Assembly (NCBI GenBank): GCA_041741995.1
Contig: JBGSJN010000030.1
Span: 1-25,593, forward strand
Length of the DNA stretch: 25,593 bases
From: WTXA01 sp041741995
GTDB taxonomy: Bacteria; Bacillota; TC1
Reading direction: 5' to 3'
Shown: in pieces, positions 1-7,547 of the stretch
Layout of the letters: the number at the start of each line of letters is the position of its first letter
Numbering within the stretch: the stretch's first letter is position 1
Notes under the pieces: generated by a model
Database searches by the model: none
What the model saw: only the letters and a program-made list of their open reading frames with translations
What the model was told of the DNA's origin: nothing
Position numbers and translations under genes: made by a program

Positions 1-87
1 AGAAGTAGAATAGTTGCTGATAAGGTTAACCAAGGGGATGACCCAATGGAATTTCTCCTGCAGAAGAGTGGTGGCAAACTTGTTTGA
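1..87 (+). CDS. C-terminal end of a gene cut by the window edge, probably the small terminase subunit
   Basis: The frame starting at base 1 is open and ends with TGA at 85-87. It encodes about 28 residues, with DDPMEFLLQKSGG near the end. Lying directly before and overlapping the large terminase, it is by position most likely the end of the small terminase, the DNA-recognition subunit of the packaging motor. The fragment is too short to identify by family. An alternative is that it is the N-terminal part of the large terminase displaced by a frameshift, because its last residues before the stop could be read on into the FDESKAKHAIDF segment of the next frame. Confidence 0.4.
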   Translation, partial: RSRIVADKVNQGDDPMEFLLQKSGGKLV

Positions 88-1624
88 TGAGAGTAAAGCT
101 AAACATGCCATAGATTTTATAAATAATCTTAAACATACAAAGGGCCAGTGGCGAGGAGTTCCTTTTGATCTCCTTCCCTGGCAAAACAAAATAATTGGAG
201 ATATCTTTGGAACTGTTAAAGAAAATGGCTATAGACAATATAATACTGCCTATATAGAAATACCAAAGAAGAATGGTAAGAGCGAGTTAGCTGCTGCAGT
301 TGCACTACTTATGACGTGTGGTGATGGTGAATGGGGAGCTGAAGTTTATGGCTGTGCCTCAGATAGACAACAAGCCTCGATTGTTTTTGATGTAGCGGTA
401 GACATGGTGGATCAATGTCCAGCACTTAAAAAAAGAATAAAGCCGGTGATGTCAGTTAAAAGACTTGTATACAAACCGACTAATAGTTTTTATCAGGTGC
501 TATCAGCTGAAGCTTATACTAAACATGGATTAAATGTACATGCAGTAGTCTTTGATGAATTACATGCTCAACCTAATAGAGACCTATTTGATGTTATGAC
601 TAAGGGCTCAGGGGATGCAAGAACACAACCACTATTTTTTTTAATAACCACTGCAGGAACAGATAGAAATTCCATCTGTTATGAACAACACCAAAAGGCT
701 ACAGATATTTTAGAAGGTAGAAAGATAGATTCAACCTATTATCCTGTTATATATGGAATTGATGATAATGCAGACTGGGGTGATGAGAAGAACTGGTTTA
801 TAGCTAATCCTTCTCTTAACCATACAATTGATATTGAGAAGGTGAGAAATGCACATAACAGTGCAAAGGAAAATGCAGCTGAGGAAAATATCTTTAGACA
901 ACTTCGTCTTAATCAATGGGTCAAGCAATCAATACGTTGGATGCAAATGGAAAAGTGGGATGCTTGTGATGATTCTATTAATTTAGAGGAGCTTAAAGGT
1001 AGGGAATGCTATGGTGGCCTGGATCTTTCTAGTTCAACTGACATAACAGCTTTTGTTCTGGTCTTTCCACCAAGAAATGATACAGAGGAATATATAGTAT
1101 TACCATACTTTTGGATCCCTGAAGAAAATATGAAAACAAGAGTTAGACGGGATCATGTACCTTATGATATTTGGGAGAAACAGGGATATATAAGAACTAC
1201 TGAAGGTAACGTTGTTCATTATGGTTTCATAGAAACTTTTATAGAGGAACTTGGTGAGATATATAACATTAAGGAGATTGCTTTTGACCGTTGGGGTGCT
1301 GTGCAGATGGTACAAAACTTAGAAGGTATGGGCTTTACTGTAGTAGCCTTTGGTCAGGGGTATAAGGATATGTCACCACCTACTAAAGAACTTATGAAAC
1401 TGACTTTAGAAAAGAAGTTAGCTAATGGTGGAAATCCAGTATTAAGATGGATGATGGATAATATTTATGTAAGGACTGATCCTGCAGGTAACATTAAGCC
1501 AGACAAAGAAAAAAGCACCGAAAGAATTGACGGAGCTGTTGCTTTAATTATGGCTCTTGATAGAGCAATCAGGAATGAAAATAGGGATAGTGTTTATGAT
1601 GATAGAGGAATTTTGTTTATATAG
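38..1624 (+). CDS. terL: Phage terminase large subunit (packaging ATPase and nuclease)
   Basis: This is the motor ATPase and headful/cos nuclease that packages DNA through the portal. Counting from base 14, a Walker A-like KKNGKS lies at residues 85-90, Walker B VVFDELH at 178-184 and the coupling motif LITTAGT at 210-216. The C-terminal RNase H-like nuclease shows acidic residues in GGLDLSSSTD (about 334-343), AFDRWGA (about 423-429) and a late IDGAVALIMALDRA. Length is normal for the family. The start is unclear. The frame opens after a TAG at 11-13, and candidates are TTG 14, ATG 38, GTG 68/71 and TTG 80; none has a well-spaced ribosome binding site, so ATG 38 is a compromise. It overlaps the preceding gene in another frame. 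The usual neighbour, the portal gene, is displaced by 1.5 kb of inserted genes. Confidence 0.95.
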   Translation: MTQWNFSCRRVVANLFDESKAKHAIDFINNLKHTKGQWRGVPFDLLPWQNKIIGDIFGTVKENGYRQYNTAYIEIPKKNGKSELAAAVALLMTCGDGEWGAEVYGCASDRQQASIVFDVAVDMVDQCPALKKRIKPVMSVKRLVYKPTNSFYQVLSAEAYTKHGLNVHAVVFDELHAQPNRDLFDVMTKGSGDARTQPLFFLITTAGTDRNSICYEQHQKATDILEGRKIDSTYYPVIYGIDDNADWGDEKNWFIANPSLNHTIDIEKVRNAHNSAKENAAEENIFRQLRLNQWVKQSIRWMQMEKWDACDDSINLEELKGRECYGGLDLSSSTDITAFVLVFPPRNDTEEYIVLPYFWIPEENMKTRVRRDHVPYDIWEKQGYIRTTEGNVVHYGFIETFIEELGEIYNIKEIAFDRWGAVQMVQNLEGMGFTVVAFGQGYKDMSPPTKELMKLTLEKKLANGGNPVLRWMMDNIYVRTDPAGNIKPDKEKSTERIDGAVALIMALDRAIRNENRDSVYDDRGILFI

Positions 1625-1685
1625 CACAATTCGCACAATCGTAAACATACAAAAAACAAAACCTACATTTTATTGCAAAAAAGTA

Positions 1686-1715
1686 TTGACAAGTAAATAA
1701 CAACCGTAATATAAT
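1686..1715 (+). promoter_or_regulatory. Consensus sigma-A promoter of the first inserted gene set
   Basis: TTGACA at 1686-1691 and TATAAT at 1710-1715 are separated by 18 bp. Both hexamers are perfect matches to the housekeeping consensus. The promoter lies in a 122-bp gap after the large terminase, 31 bp before the start of the 129-residue ORF. A strong constitutive promoter inside a late phage operon suggests the following genes are expressed in the lysogen. Confidence 0.8.
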
Positions 1716-1746
1716 TGAACTATCAAAAATATGGAGGTTCAACATT

Positions 1747-2136
1747 ATGAAAACCGTTGACATTGTTAATGTTATCGAGAAGGACTTTATTTCTACTTAT
1801 AAAAATGCAACCCCATTTATTAATTCAGGTGAATTATGGGATTTTTGTATTGATACTATCAAGAATCCCATCACGATGAGCTGTATTGCTTTTGCAAATG
1901 ACCTAGGTATTCCACCAGTTAAATCGCTTTTAATGCTATATAATCGAAAATTCAATCCGGACAAAAATTTTACTTTCACAGCACAGGAAAGCCAATTCAT
2001 GGGTGCTCTAATGGGTTTTATTTTTAAATTTGTCTTAGATTATCAACATCAAAAAGAGCGTTGCACCGTTAATTTATTGGGTGTGAAAACTGCCACACGA
2101 TTTTTGATGGGACCTACTGTTGAATTTGAAGCATAA
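1747..2136 (+). CDS. Uncharacterised 129-residue protein, first gene of the terminase-portal insert
   Basis: I do not recognise this family. The 129-residue product has no signal peptide. A moderately hydrophobic stretch (QFMGALMGFIFKFVL, about residues 82-96) could be a buried helix, and a segment rich in Cys, Thr and Arg lies near the C-terminus. Start ATG 1747 follows a GGAGGT at 1733-1738 with normal spacing. It is the first gene behind a consensus promoter and is followed 21 bp later by the next small gene, so the two are probably co-transcribed and may act together. Location between terminase and portal marks it as accessory to phage growth. Superinfection exclusion, defence or host fitness are possible, but nothing in the sequence decides among them. 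Confidence 0.75.
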   Translation: MKTVDIVNVIEKDFISTYKNATPFINSGELWDFCIDTIKNPITMSCIAFANDLGIPPVKSLLMLYNRKFNPDKNFTFTAQESQFMGALMGFIFKFVLDYQHQKERCTVNLLGVKTATRFLMGPTVEFEA

Positions 2137-2157
2137 TGATAAAAAGGAGAGTTTATT

Positions 2158-2442
2158 ATGACTAAAGAACAAGAATTAATGAATTATTTGCATGAGCGAG
2201 TATTTGATCCAATACTAAATTCTAAAACAGCACCAGCTAAAATTAAAAGTGGCATAAACTTAACTATTGCACGAATGAATAAGTTAAAGCCTGAAAAAAT
2301 GGTGCAGTATTTTTGGTCATCACTTGTAACAGATAATGCAATAGCATTTTCAAAACATTTAAAAGAAGAAGAACTGACTAGGTTTGAAGATGTCATGGAG
2401 GACTTTCGTGATAAATTTAATGATAAATGGATTAGAGGGTAA
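2158..2442 (+). CDS. Uncharacterised 94-residue protein, second gene of the terminase-portal insert
   Basis: A small, charged, probably helical and soluble protein with no signal peptide or membrane segment. It begins MTKEQELMNYLHERVFDPIL, and the middle contains MNKLKPEKMVQYFWSSL. The C-terminal third is rich in Glu, Asp and Arg (RFEDVMEDFRDKF). AAGGAGAG upstream of ATG 2158 is a good ribosome binding site. The motifs look like those of a conserved family, but I cannot name it or give it a function. It is 21 bp after the previous gene and only 5 bp before the lipoprotein gene, so all three are probably one transcript from the promoter at 1686. Confidence 0.75.
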   Translation: MTKEQELMNYLHERVFDPILNSKTAPAKIKSGINLTIARMNKLKPEKMVQYFWSSLVTDNAIAFSKHLKEEELTRFEDVMEDFRDKFNDKWIRG

Positions 2443-2447
2443 TTTTT

Positions 2448-3110
2448 ATGAAAAAATTTTTATTTATAATTTTAGCTTTTATGTTAGTTATTACAGTTTC
2501 TGCATGTAATCATTCAGTAGAAAAAGAAAAAACAGAAGCTCCTTTACAACCTGCAAATACCAATACTGATATATTTGAAAACTATGAACCTTTAACTAGG
2601 GTAAATTTTATACTACCATCTATACGAACCCAAGCAGAACGCGCTTTGTTAAATTTAGAACTTGAAAAAAATGAAAAAGTTATAGCTGTTTTTTTAGGCG
2701 ACGATGAAAAAACTGTTTTCATCACTACTAAAATTAACCAAACCGAACATGGTTGGAAGTATGATAGTGATTTAAATGAACTTTCAAGATTTGACTTTGA
2801 GTATGAAGATATTTGCAAAATAAACGATGAGAAAAAGGAAATGGTAATGAATAATATAGTTACACCGTATATCGAAAACAACATAATTCCAGATAATATA
2901 TCAAAGTATATAAATGGTAAATCAGGAAATGTAAAGCTTTTGGGGTATGTGGGTTCTTATCAAAATTATTATGTTTTATTAGTGTATTATAGTAAAACTG
3001 AATATTTGTACATGTATTTTAATTATGAAAATCAATTACTGGAGGTTGAAAAATGTTATTATTCAACAGAAGGCAAAAATGTATATGTTGATTGGGAAAA
3101 AATCAATTGA
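2448..3110 (+). CDS. Prophage-encoded lipoprotein of unknown function, third gene of the insert
   Basis: The protein starts with a typical lipoprotein signal peptide: MKK, a hydrophobic core, then lipobox VSAC with the acylated Cys at residue 20. The mature part of about 200 residues would sit on the outer face of the membrane. It is rich in Glu, Lys, Asn and Tyr and shows no repeat or enzyme motif that I know. Start ATG 2448 follows GAGGG. The gene ends at 3110 just before a strong terminator, closing the insert. Lipoproteins encoded by prophages of Gram-positive bacteria (for example Ltp of phage TP-J34) can block DNA injection by related phages. That is an analogy only; no similarity to Ltp is seen. 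The DNA here looks more AT-rich than the flanking phage genes. Confidence 0.85.
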   Translation: MKKFLFIILAFMLVITVSACNHSVEKEKTEAPLQPANTNTDIFENYEPLTRVNFILPSIRTQAERALLNLELEKNEKVIAVFLGDDEKTVFITTKINQTEHGWKYDSDLNELSRFDFEYEDICKINDEKKEMVMNNIVTPYIENNIIPDNISKYINGKSGNVKLLGYVGSYQNYYVLLVYYSKTEYLYMYFNYENQLLEVEKCYYSTEGKNVYVDWEKIN

Positions 3111-3128
3111 TTTAACAAATTACGAATC

Positions 3129-3156
3129 AAAGCATCTCTTGCGAGGTGCTTTTTTG
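3129..3156 (+). terminator. Rho-independent terminator closing the first insert
   Basis: Arms AAAGCATCTC (3129-3138) and GAGGTGCTTT (3143-3152) pair over 10 bp with one G-U, around a TTGC loop, with the T run continuing to 3156. It lies 18 bp after the lipoprotein gene and just before the portal ribosome binding site. Transcripts from upstream would need read-through or antitermination to reach the portal gene. Confidence 0.85.
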
Positions 3157-3181
3157 TTACCAAAATATAGGAGGTGATTTA

Positions 3182-4405
3182 TTGAAAGTACCATTTTTAA
3201 CTAAATATCTAAATACTAGAGCTGGCCCAAGAAATAGTCTAAGTGGGAATAACTATAGTTTCTTTTTTGGCAGTACCTCAAGTGGAAAGGTGGTAAATGA
3301 GCGAACAGCAATACAAACCACAGCAGTCTATGCCTGTGTTAGAGTACTTGCAGAAGCTATAGCAGCACTACCACTTCATACATATAAGTATACTGATAAT
3401 GGAAAAGAAAAAGCACTAGACCATAACCTTTACCATATACTGCATAATGAACCTAACCCTGAGATGACCTCATTTGTGTTTAGAGAAACGCTGATGGGTC
3501 ATCTTTTGTTATATGGAAATGCCTATGCTCAGATCATTAGAGATGGAAGAGGGAAGGTAATTGCTCTCTATCCACTACTACCAGATAAGATGATAGTTGA
3601 TCGAACAGAGAAAGGCAACCTGATCTACCAATACAACAAGGACGGATTAATATACCAACTTAAAAGTGAAGAGGTACTTCATATCCCAGGCCTAGGCTTT
3701 GATGGATTAGTGGGTTATTCACCAATAGCTATGGCTAAAAATGCAATAGGTATGGCGATAGCTACAGAGGAATATGGAGCCAAGTTCTTTTCTAATGGTG
3801 CTAATCCTGGAGGAGTCTTAGAGCACCCTGGAGTAGTAAAGGATCCGGCAAGAATAAGGGAAAGCTGGAACTCAGTCTATCAGGGAAGTGGCAATGCCCA
3901 TAAGGTGGCGGTGTTAGAAGAAGGTATGAAGTTTCAAAGTATTGGCATACCACCAGAGCAGGCTCAGTTTCTAGAAACTAGAAAGTTTCAACTAAATGAA
4001 ATAGCCAGGATCTTTAGAGTACCACCTCATATGATTGGTGATCTAGAAAAATCCAGCTTTTCAAATATTGAGCAACAGTCTTTAGAATTTGTGATGTATA
4101 CCTTAGATCCTTGGGTAGTTAGATGGGAGCAGGCAATAAACAGAGCGCTTCTTTCAACACTTGAGAAAAAGGAATACTTTGTTAAGTTCAATGTTAATGG
4201 ACTGCTTCGTGGTGATTACCAAAGTAGAATGTCAGGTTATGCAGTAGGTCGTCAAAATGGTTGGTTATCTGCTGATGATATAAGGGAGTTAGAAGATATG
4301 AACAAGTTACCAATTGGTAGTGGTGGAGAAAAATATCTAGTAAATGGAAACATGGTGGATATTTCTAATGCTGGGGCCTGGGCAAAAAATACAAGTAAGG
4401 AATAG
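3182..4405 (+). CDS. Phage portal protein, HK97/SPP1-type
   Basis: The portal forms the dodecameric ring at the capsid vertex through which DNA enters and the tail attaches. The sequence has the typical opening TTAVYACVRVLAEAIAALPL, the central NPEMTSFVFRETLMGHLLLYGNAYA segment, and the later ARIFRVPPHMIGDLEKSSFSN stretch characteristic of the family. I chose TTG 3182 because a strong TAGGAGGTGA lies at 3169-3177; upstream TTG 3146 has none and overlaps the terminator. That gives 407 residues, normal for a portal. The stop at 4403-4405 is followed directly by the ribosome binding site of the protease gene, so the head genes are translated as one operon. Confidence 0.96.
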   Translation: MKVPFLTKYLNTRAGPRNSLSGNNYSFFFGSTSSGKVVNERTAIQTTAVYACVRVLAEAIAALPLHTYKYTDNGKEKALDHNLYHILHNEPNPEMTSFVFRETLMGHLLLYGNAYAQIIRDGRGKVIALYPLLPDKMIVDRTEKGNLIYQYNKDGLIYQLKSEEVLHIPGLGFDGLVGYSPIAMAKNAIGMAIATEEYGAKFFSNGANPGGVLEHPGVVKDPARIRESWNSVYQGSGNAHKVAVLEEGMKFQSIGIPPEQAQFLETRKFQLNEIARIFRVPPHMIGDLEKSSFSNIEQQSLEFVMYTLDPWVVRWEQAINRALLSTLEKKEYFVKFNVNGLLRGDYQSRMSGYAVGRQNGWLSADDIRELEDMNKLPIGSGGEKYLVNGNMVDISNAGAWAKNTSKE

Positions 4406-4415
4406 GAGGGATAAG

Positions 4416-5105
4416 GTGAAAATGAAAAAATTCTGGAACTGGGTAGAAAATGGTGAGGAAAGAACCCTCTACCTAGAAGGAGCCATTGCGGAAGAATCTT
4501 GGTATGGGGATGAGGTAACACCAAAGGCCTTTAAGTCTGAGCTGTTATCTGGAAATGGAGATATTACAGTTTGGATCAATTCTCCAGGAGGGGATGTTAT
4601 TGCTGCAAGCCAGATATATAACATGCTGAAGGAATATAAGGGGAGTGTAACTGTAAAAATTGATGGTATTGCAGCTAGTGCAGCTTCTGTTATTGCTATG
4701 GCTGGCACGAAAGTACAAATATCACCGACGGGATTACTTATGATACATAATCCCATGACAATGGCCTTTGGAAATGAGGGAGATATGGAAAGAGCTAAAG
4801 CAATGTTGGGAGAAGTTAAAGAGAGTATTCTTAATGCTTATGAAAACAAAACTGGATTACCCAGAACCAAGTTATCAAATTTAATGAATAGTGAAACCTG
4901 GTTCAATGCTAGAAAAGCAGTTGAGCTAAATTTTGCTGATGAGATTTTGTTTTCAGGTGATGGTGAAGCTATTTTAAGTATAGGAGCAAGTTACAGTAAT
5001 CAGATGATGATGAGCAATATTTTAAATAAGCTGCCAAGGGATAAACCAAAGGTCGGCATGGACATTGGGATACTAGACAAGAGGCTAGACCTCTTAAGAA
5101 TATAA
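4416..5105 (+). CDS. Head maturation protease, ClpP-like serine protease
   Basis: This protein cleaves the scaffolding part of the capsid protein during prohead maturation. It has the ClpP fold signature: GDITVWINSPGGDV, then GIAASAASVIAMAG with the catalytic Ser in the ASAAS region, then LLMIHNPMT with the catalytic His. The acidic partner is not assigned. The preferred start is GTG 4416 after AGGAGGG (4404-4410), giving 229 residues; the frame is open further upstream inside the portal gene, but those starts lack a binding site. The C-terminal 40 residues are Met- and Lys-rich and probably help in scaffolding. It sits in the canonical portal-protease-capsid order. Confidence 0.93.
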   Translation: MKMKKFWNWVENGEERTLYLEGAIAEESWYGDEVTPKAFKSELLSGNGDITVWINSPGGDVIAASQIYNMLKEYKGSVTVKIDGIAASAASVIAMAGTKVQISPTGLLMIHNPMTMAFGNEGDMERAKAMLGEVKESILNAYENKTGLPRTKLSNLMNSETWFNARKAVELNFADEILFSGDGEAILSIGASYSNQMMMSNILNKLPRDKPKVGMDIGILDKRLDLLRI

Positions 5106-5115
5106 GGAGGAAAGT

Positions 5116-6312
5116 ATGAATAAAATTTTAGAACTAAGAGAAAAAAGGGCTAAGGCCTGGGACAAGGCAAAGAATTTTTTAGACAGTAAAAGAGGTGAAG
5201 ATGGACTTATCTCAAATGAAGATACTGCTATCTATGAAAAAATGGAGGAAGAGGTAGTTAATCTTGGGAAGGATATTAACCGCCTTGAAAGACAAGAGGC
5301 GTTAGATATGGAACTTTCAAAACCTATTAATCAACCAATTAAAAGTAAGCCAACTGACGGTATGGAAGAAGAAAAAAATGGTAGAGCAGGAAAGGTTTAT
5401 CATAAGGCTTTCTGGAAAGCCATGCGCAACAAGAATAGTTTTGATGTGCAAAATGCTCTCCAAATTGGAACAGATTCTGAAGGAGGTTATTTAGTGCCTG
5501 ATGAATTTGAAGCTACCTTAATTGAAGCTTTGGAAGAAGAAAACATCTTCCGTCAACTGGCTAAGGTAATAACTACCTCTTCAGGAGATAGAAAGATACC
5601 AGTAGTAGCAACAAAAGGTACAGCTTCCTGGGTGGATGAAGAAGGTGCAATTCCTGAATCAGATGATGTCTTTGGTCAGGTTTCTATAGGGGCATATAAG
5701 CTGGCTACTATGATTAAAGTTTCTGAGGAACTATTAAACGATAGTGTCTTTAATCTAGAAACATATATTGCTAAAGAATTTGGAAGAAGGATCGGAGCCA
5801 AAGAGGAGGAAGCCTTCTTTGTTGGAAATGGCACTGGTAAACCTACTGGAATATTTAATGCCACAGGTGGAGCGGAGCTTGGTATAACTACTGGAACTGC
5901 TACAACTATAACAGCAGATGAAATTATAGATCTCTTCTATAGCTTAAAATCTTCCTATAGAAAAAATGCTATCTTTGTTATGAATGATGCAACTGTGAAG
6001 GCCATTAGAAAATTAAAAGATGGAAATGGACAGTATCTATGGCAGCCTTCACTTACAGCAGGCCAACCAGATACAATACTAAACCGTCCTGTTAAAACTT
6101 CAGCCTACGTGCCAACTATTGCAGCTGGTGCAAAGACAATTGCCTTTGGTGATTTTGGATATTACTGGGTTGCAGATCGTCAAGGAAGATCCTTCCAAAG
6201 ACTAAATGAATTATATGCTCCAACTGGACAGGTAGGCTTTAAAGCAAGTCAAAGAGTTGATGGAAAGTTGATACTTCCAGAAGCAATAAAAGTACTTCAA
6301 CAGAAAGCGTAG
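5116..6312 (+). CDS. Major capsid protein, HK97 fold
   Basis: The 398-residue precursor has an N-terminal charged coiled-coil domain (about residues 1-105: LREKRAKAWDKAKNFL and a NLGKDINRLERQEAL helix). In HK97-type phages this delta domain acts as scaffold and is removed by the protease. The capsid core starts near LQIGTDSEGGYLVPDEFEATL, the usual entry to the HK97 fold. It continues with KVSEELLNDS (E-loop and spine region), AFFVGNGTGKPTGIF, and a C-terminal GFKASQRVDGKLILPEA. The ribosome binding site AAGGAGG is well placed before ATG 5116, 10 bp after the protease stop. Strong expression is expected. The capsid protein and the proteases form the assembly unit with the portal. Confidence 0.96.
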   Translation: MNKILELREKRAKAWDKAKNFLDSKRGEDGLISNEDTAIYEKMEEEVVNLGKDINRLERQEALDMELSKPINQPIKSKPTDGMEEEKNGRAGKVYHKAFWKAMRNKNSFDVQNALQIGTDSEGGYLVPDEFEATLIEALEEENIFRQLAKVITTSSGDRKIPVVATKGTASWVDEEGAIPESDDVFGQVSIGAYKLATMIKVSEELLNDSVFNLETYIAKEFGRRIGAKEEEAFFVGNGTGKPTGIFNATGGAELGITTGTATTITADEIIDLFYSLKSSYRKNAIFVMNDATVKAIRKLKDGNGQYLWQPSLTAGQPDTILNRPVKTSAYVPTIAAGAKTIAFGDFGYYWVADRQGRSFQRLNELYAPTGQVGFKASQRVDGKLILPEAIKVLQQKA

Positions 6313-6321
6313 GTAAGTGTA

Positions 6322-6543
6322 ATGAGTAATATTGCCAACTATACTGAGCAGGGTGGAGAAAGAACTGTAATTGAAGGTGAGCTAGCTATTGTTGATCCTG
6401 GTAAATTAACCTTTGAAGGTATAGAAATAAAACCTTCAGAAAATCAGGTGGAGAGTACAGCTTCAACCATAGCTGGTTTAGTCTTAGATTTTAATGAATT
6501 ACTAAGTAAACTTAAAACAGCAGGTCTAATGAAAAATGAATAG
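6322..6543 (+). CDS. Head-fibre-like small protein
   Basis: A 73-residue protein between capsid and connector genes. The N-terminal part (RTVIEGELAIVDPGKLTFEGIEIKP) is followed by a motif of the type QVESTASTIAGLVLDFNELLSKLKTAGLM. That Ala/Thr- then Leu-rich C-terminal block is the conserved signature I associate with the head fibre protein family named after phi29 gp8.5. In full-size fibres it is a base or adhesin element; here it stands almost alone and could be a capsid decoration or a minimal fibre base. Start ATG 6322 follows a weak GGTAAG after the capsid gene, so translation may be coupled. The identification rests on that one motif. Confidence 0.65.
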   Translation: MSNIANYTEQGGERTVIEGELAIVDPGKLTFEGIEIKPSENQVESTASTIAGLVLDFNELLSKLKTAGLMKNE

Positions 6544-6561
6544 TAAAGGAGATTAAGAGCC

Positions 6562-6837
6562 TTGAGCGTTACACTTGAAAAAACTAAAGAATGGTTAAGA
6601 GTCGAGTCAAATGACGAAGATGCTCTTATTAATAGCTATATACTAGCAGCGGAGGATATCATAACTGGTATTCTCCGTTTTCCTATATCAGAATTTGAAG
6701 TTATTCCTGAAACTGTGAATCAGGCTATGTTCTACTCTATTGCAGAATTTTATGAAAAAAGAAATGAACTAAGTATTATTGAGCTAATGGAGACCCTGAA
6801 GATTTTTCTTGCACCCTATAGAAGGGAGTCCTGGTAA
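6562..6837 (+). CDS. Head-tail connector protein, gp6-like (Phage_connect_1 type)
   Basis: A 91-residue, mainly helical protein beginning SVTLEKTKEWLRVESNDEDALINSYILAAEDII, the typical opening of the HK97 gp6/SPP1 gp15-like adaptor family. It builds the ring below the portal to which head-closure proteins bind. The start is TTG 6562 with AAAGGAGA at 6545-6552. The stop TAA/TGA region overlaps the ATG of the next gene (6837), indicating translational coupling. Position directly after the capsid genes fits the neck assembly module. Confidence 0.87.
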   Translation: MSVTLEKTKEWLRVESNDEDALINSYILAAEDIITGILRFPISEFEVIPETVNQAMFYSIAEFYEKRNELSIIELMETLKIFLAPYRRESW

Positions 6838-7163
6838 TGAAGATTGGACCACTTAGACACAGACTAAATATTTTAGGATACGAGGTTAGTAAAGATAATA
6901 TTGGTGTTGAAAAAAAGATATATAACAGTATTAAAACTGTTTGGGGGAGTATTGAAGTATTAACTGGAAAAGAATATCTTTCACCACTTGGTATGAAGTC
7001 GGAAGTTAGTAACAAAATAACGATTAGATATCTTAAGGAAATTGATTCTAAAATGAGGATTTCTTTTAAGGATAGGATTTTTAAAATTGAAGCTATCTTA
7101 AATCCTAATGAGCAAAATATTATGTTAGTGCTACTTTGTAGTGAAATAAAGGGTAGTGATTAA
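6837..7163 (+). CDS. Head-closure / head-tail joining protein
   Basis: A 108-residue beta-rich protein. The opening MKIGPLRHRLNIL and the central VWGSIEVLTGKEYLSP, followed by ITIRYLKEIDSKMRISFKDRIFKIEAILNP, are typical of the Phage_H_T_join (SPP1 gp16-like) family. It closes the connector after packaging and docks the tail. The first codon overlaps the last base of the preceding gene, and no separate strong ribosome binding site is needed if coupled. The C-terminal phrase on nearby DNA-facing loops cannot be assigned. Order connector, closure, gp10-like fits neck modules of siphoviruses. Confidence 0.88.
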   Translation: MKIGPLRHRLNILGYEVSKDNIGVEKKIYNSIKTVWGSIEVLTGKEYLSPLGMKSEVSNKITIRYLKEIDSKMRISFKDRIFKIEAILNPNEQNIMLVLLCSEIKGSD

Positions 7164-7178
7164 AAGGAGTCAAAGAAT

Positions 7179-7547
7179 ATGTCAGATGAAATAGAAGGGA
7201 TTAATAAACTATTAGTAGAATATACGGAGGCAGTTACACAGGGTATTGAAGAGGTGGCAGTAAAGATTGGTGATGAAGCAGTCACAACTCTTAAAGTAAC
7301 AGGTCCTAAAAATACAGGTAGCTATAGGAAAGGCTGGAAGAAGAAGGTGGTAAAGGGTGATGGATACATTAATATTACGGTACATAATGCTAAGTATTAT
7401 AGGCTGACTCATCTTCTTGAGTATGGGCATGCAAAAAGAAATGGTGGAAGAACTAGAGGCTTCCCTCATATTGAACCAGTGGAAAGAAGAGTCAAAGATG
7501 AATTTATAGATAAAGTGGAAGAGGTTATTCGTAAAGGAGGAAGCTGA
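7179..7547 (+). CDS. HK97 gp10-like neck / tail-completion protein
   Basis: A 122-residue basic protein with the conserved features of HK97 gp10: GPKNTGSYRKGWKKKVV in the middle, YRLTHLLEYGHAKRNGG, then PHIEPVERRVKDEF. The family acts at the head-tail interface and tail completion. The ATG at 7179 has AAAGGAGTC upstream. The stop overlaps the ATG of the next gene at 7547. The Lys/Arg excess suggests contact with DNA or the negatively charged connector. Confidence 0.9.
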   Translation: MSDEIEGINKLLVEYTEAVTQGIEEVAVKIGDEAVTTLKVTGPKNTGSYRKGWKKKVVKGDGYINITVHNAKYYRLTHLLEYGHAKRNGGRTRGFPHIEPVERRVKDEFIDKVEEVIRKGGS

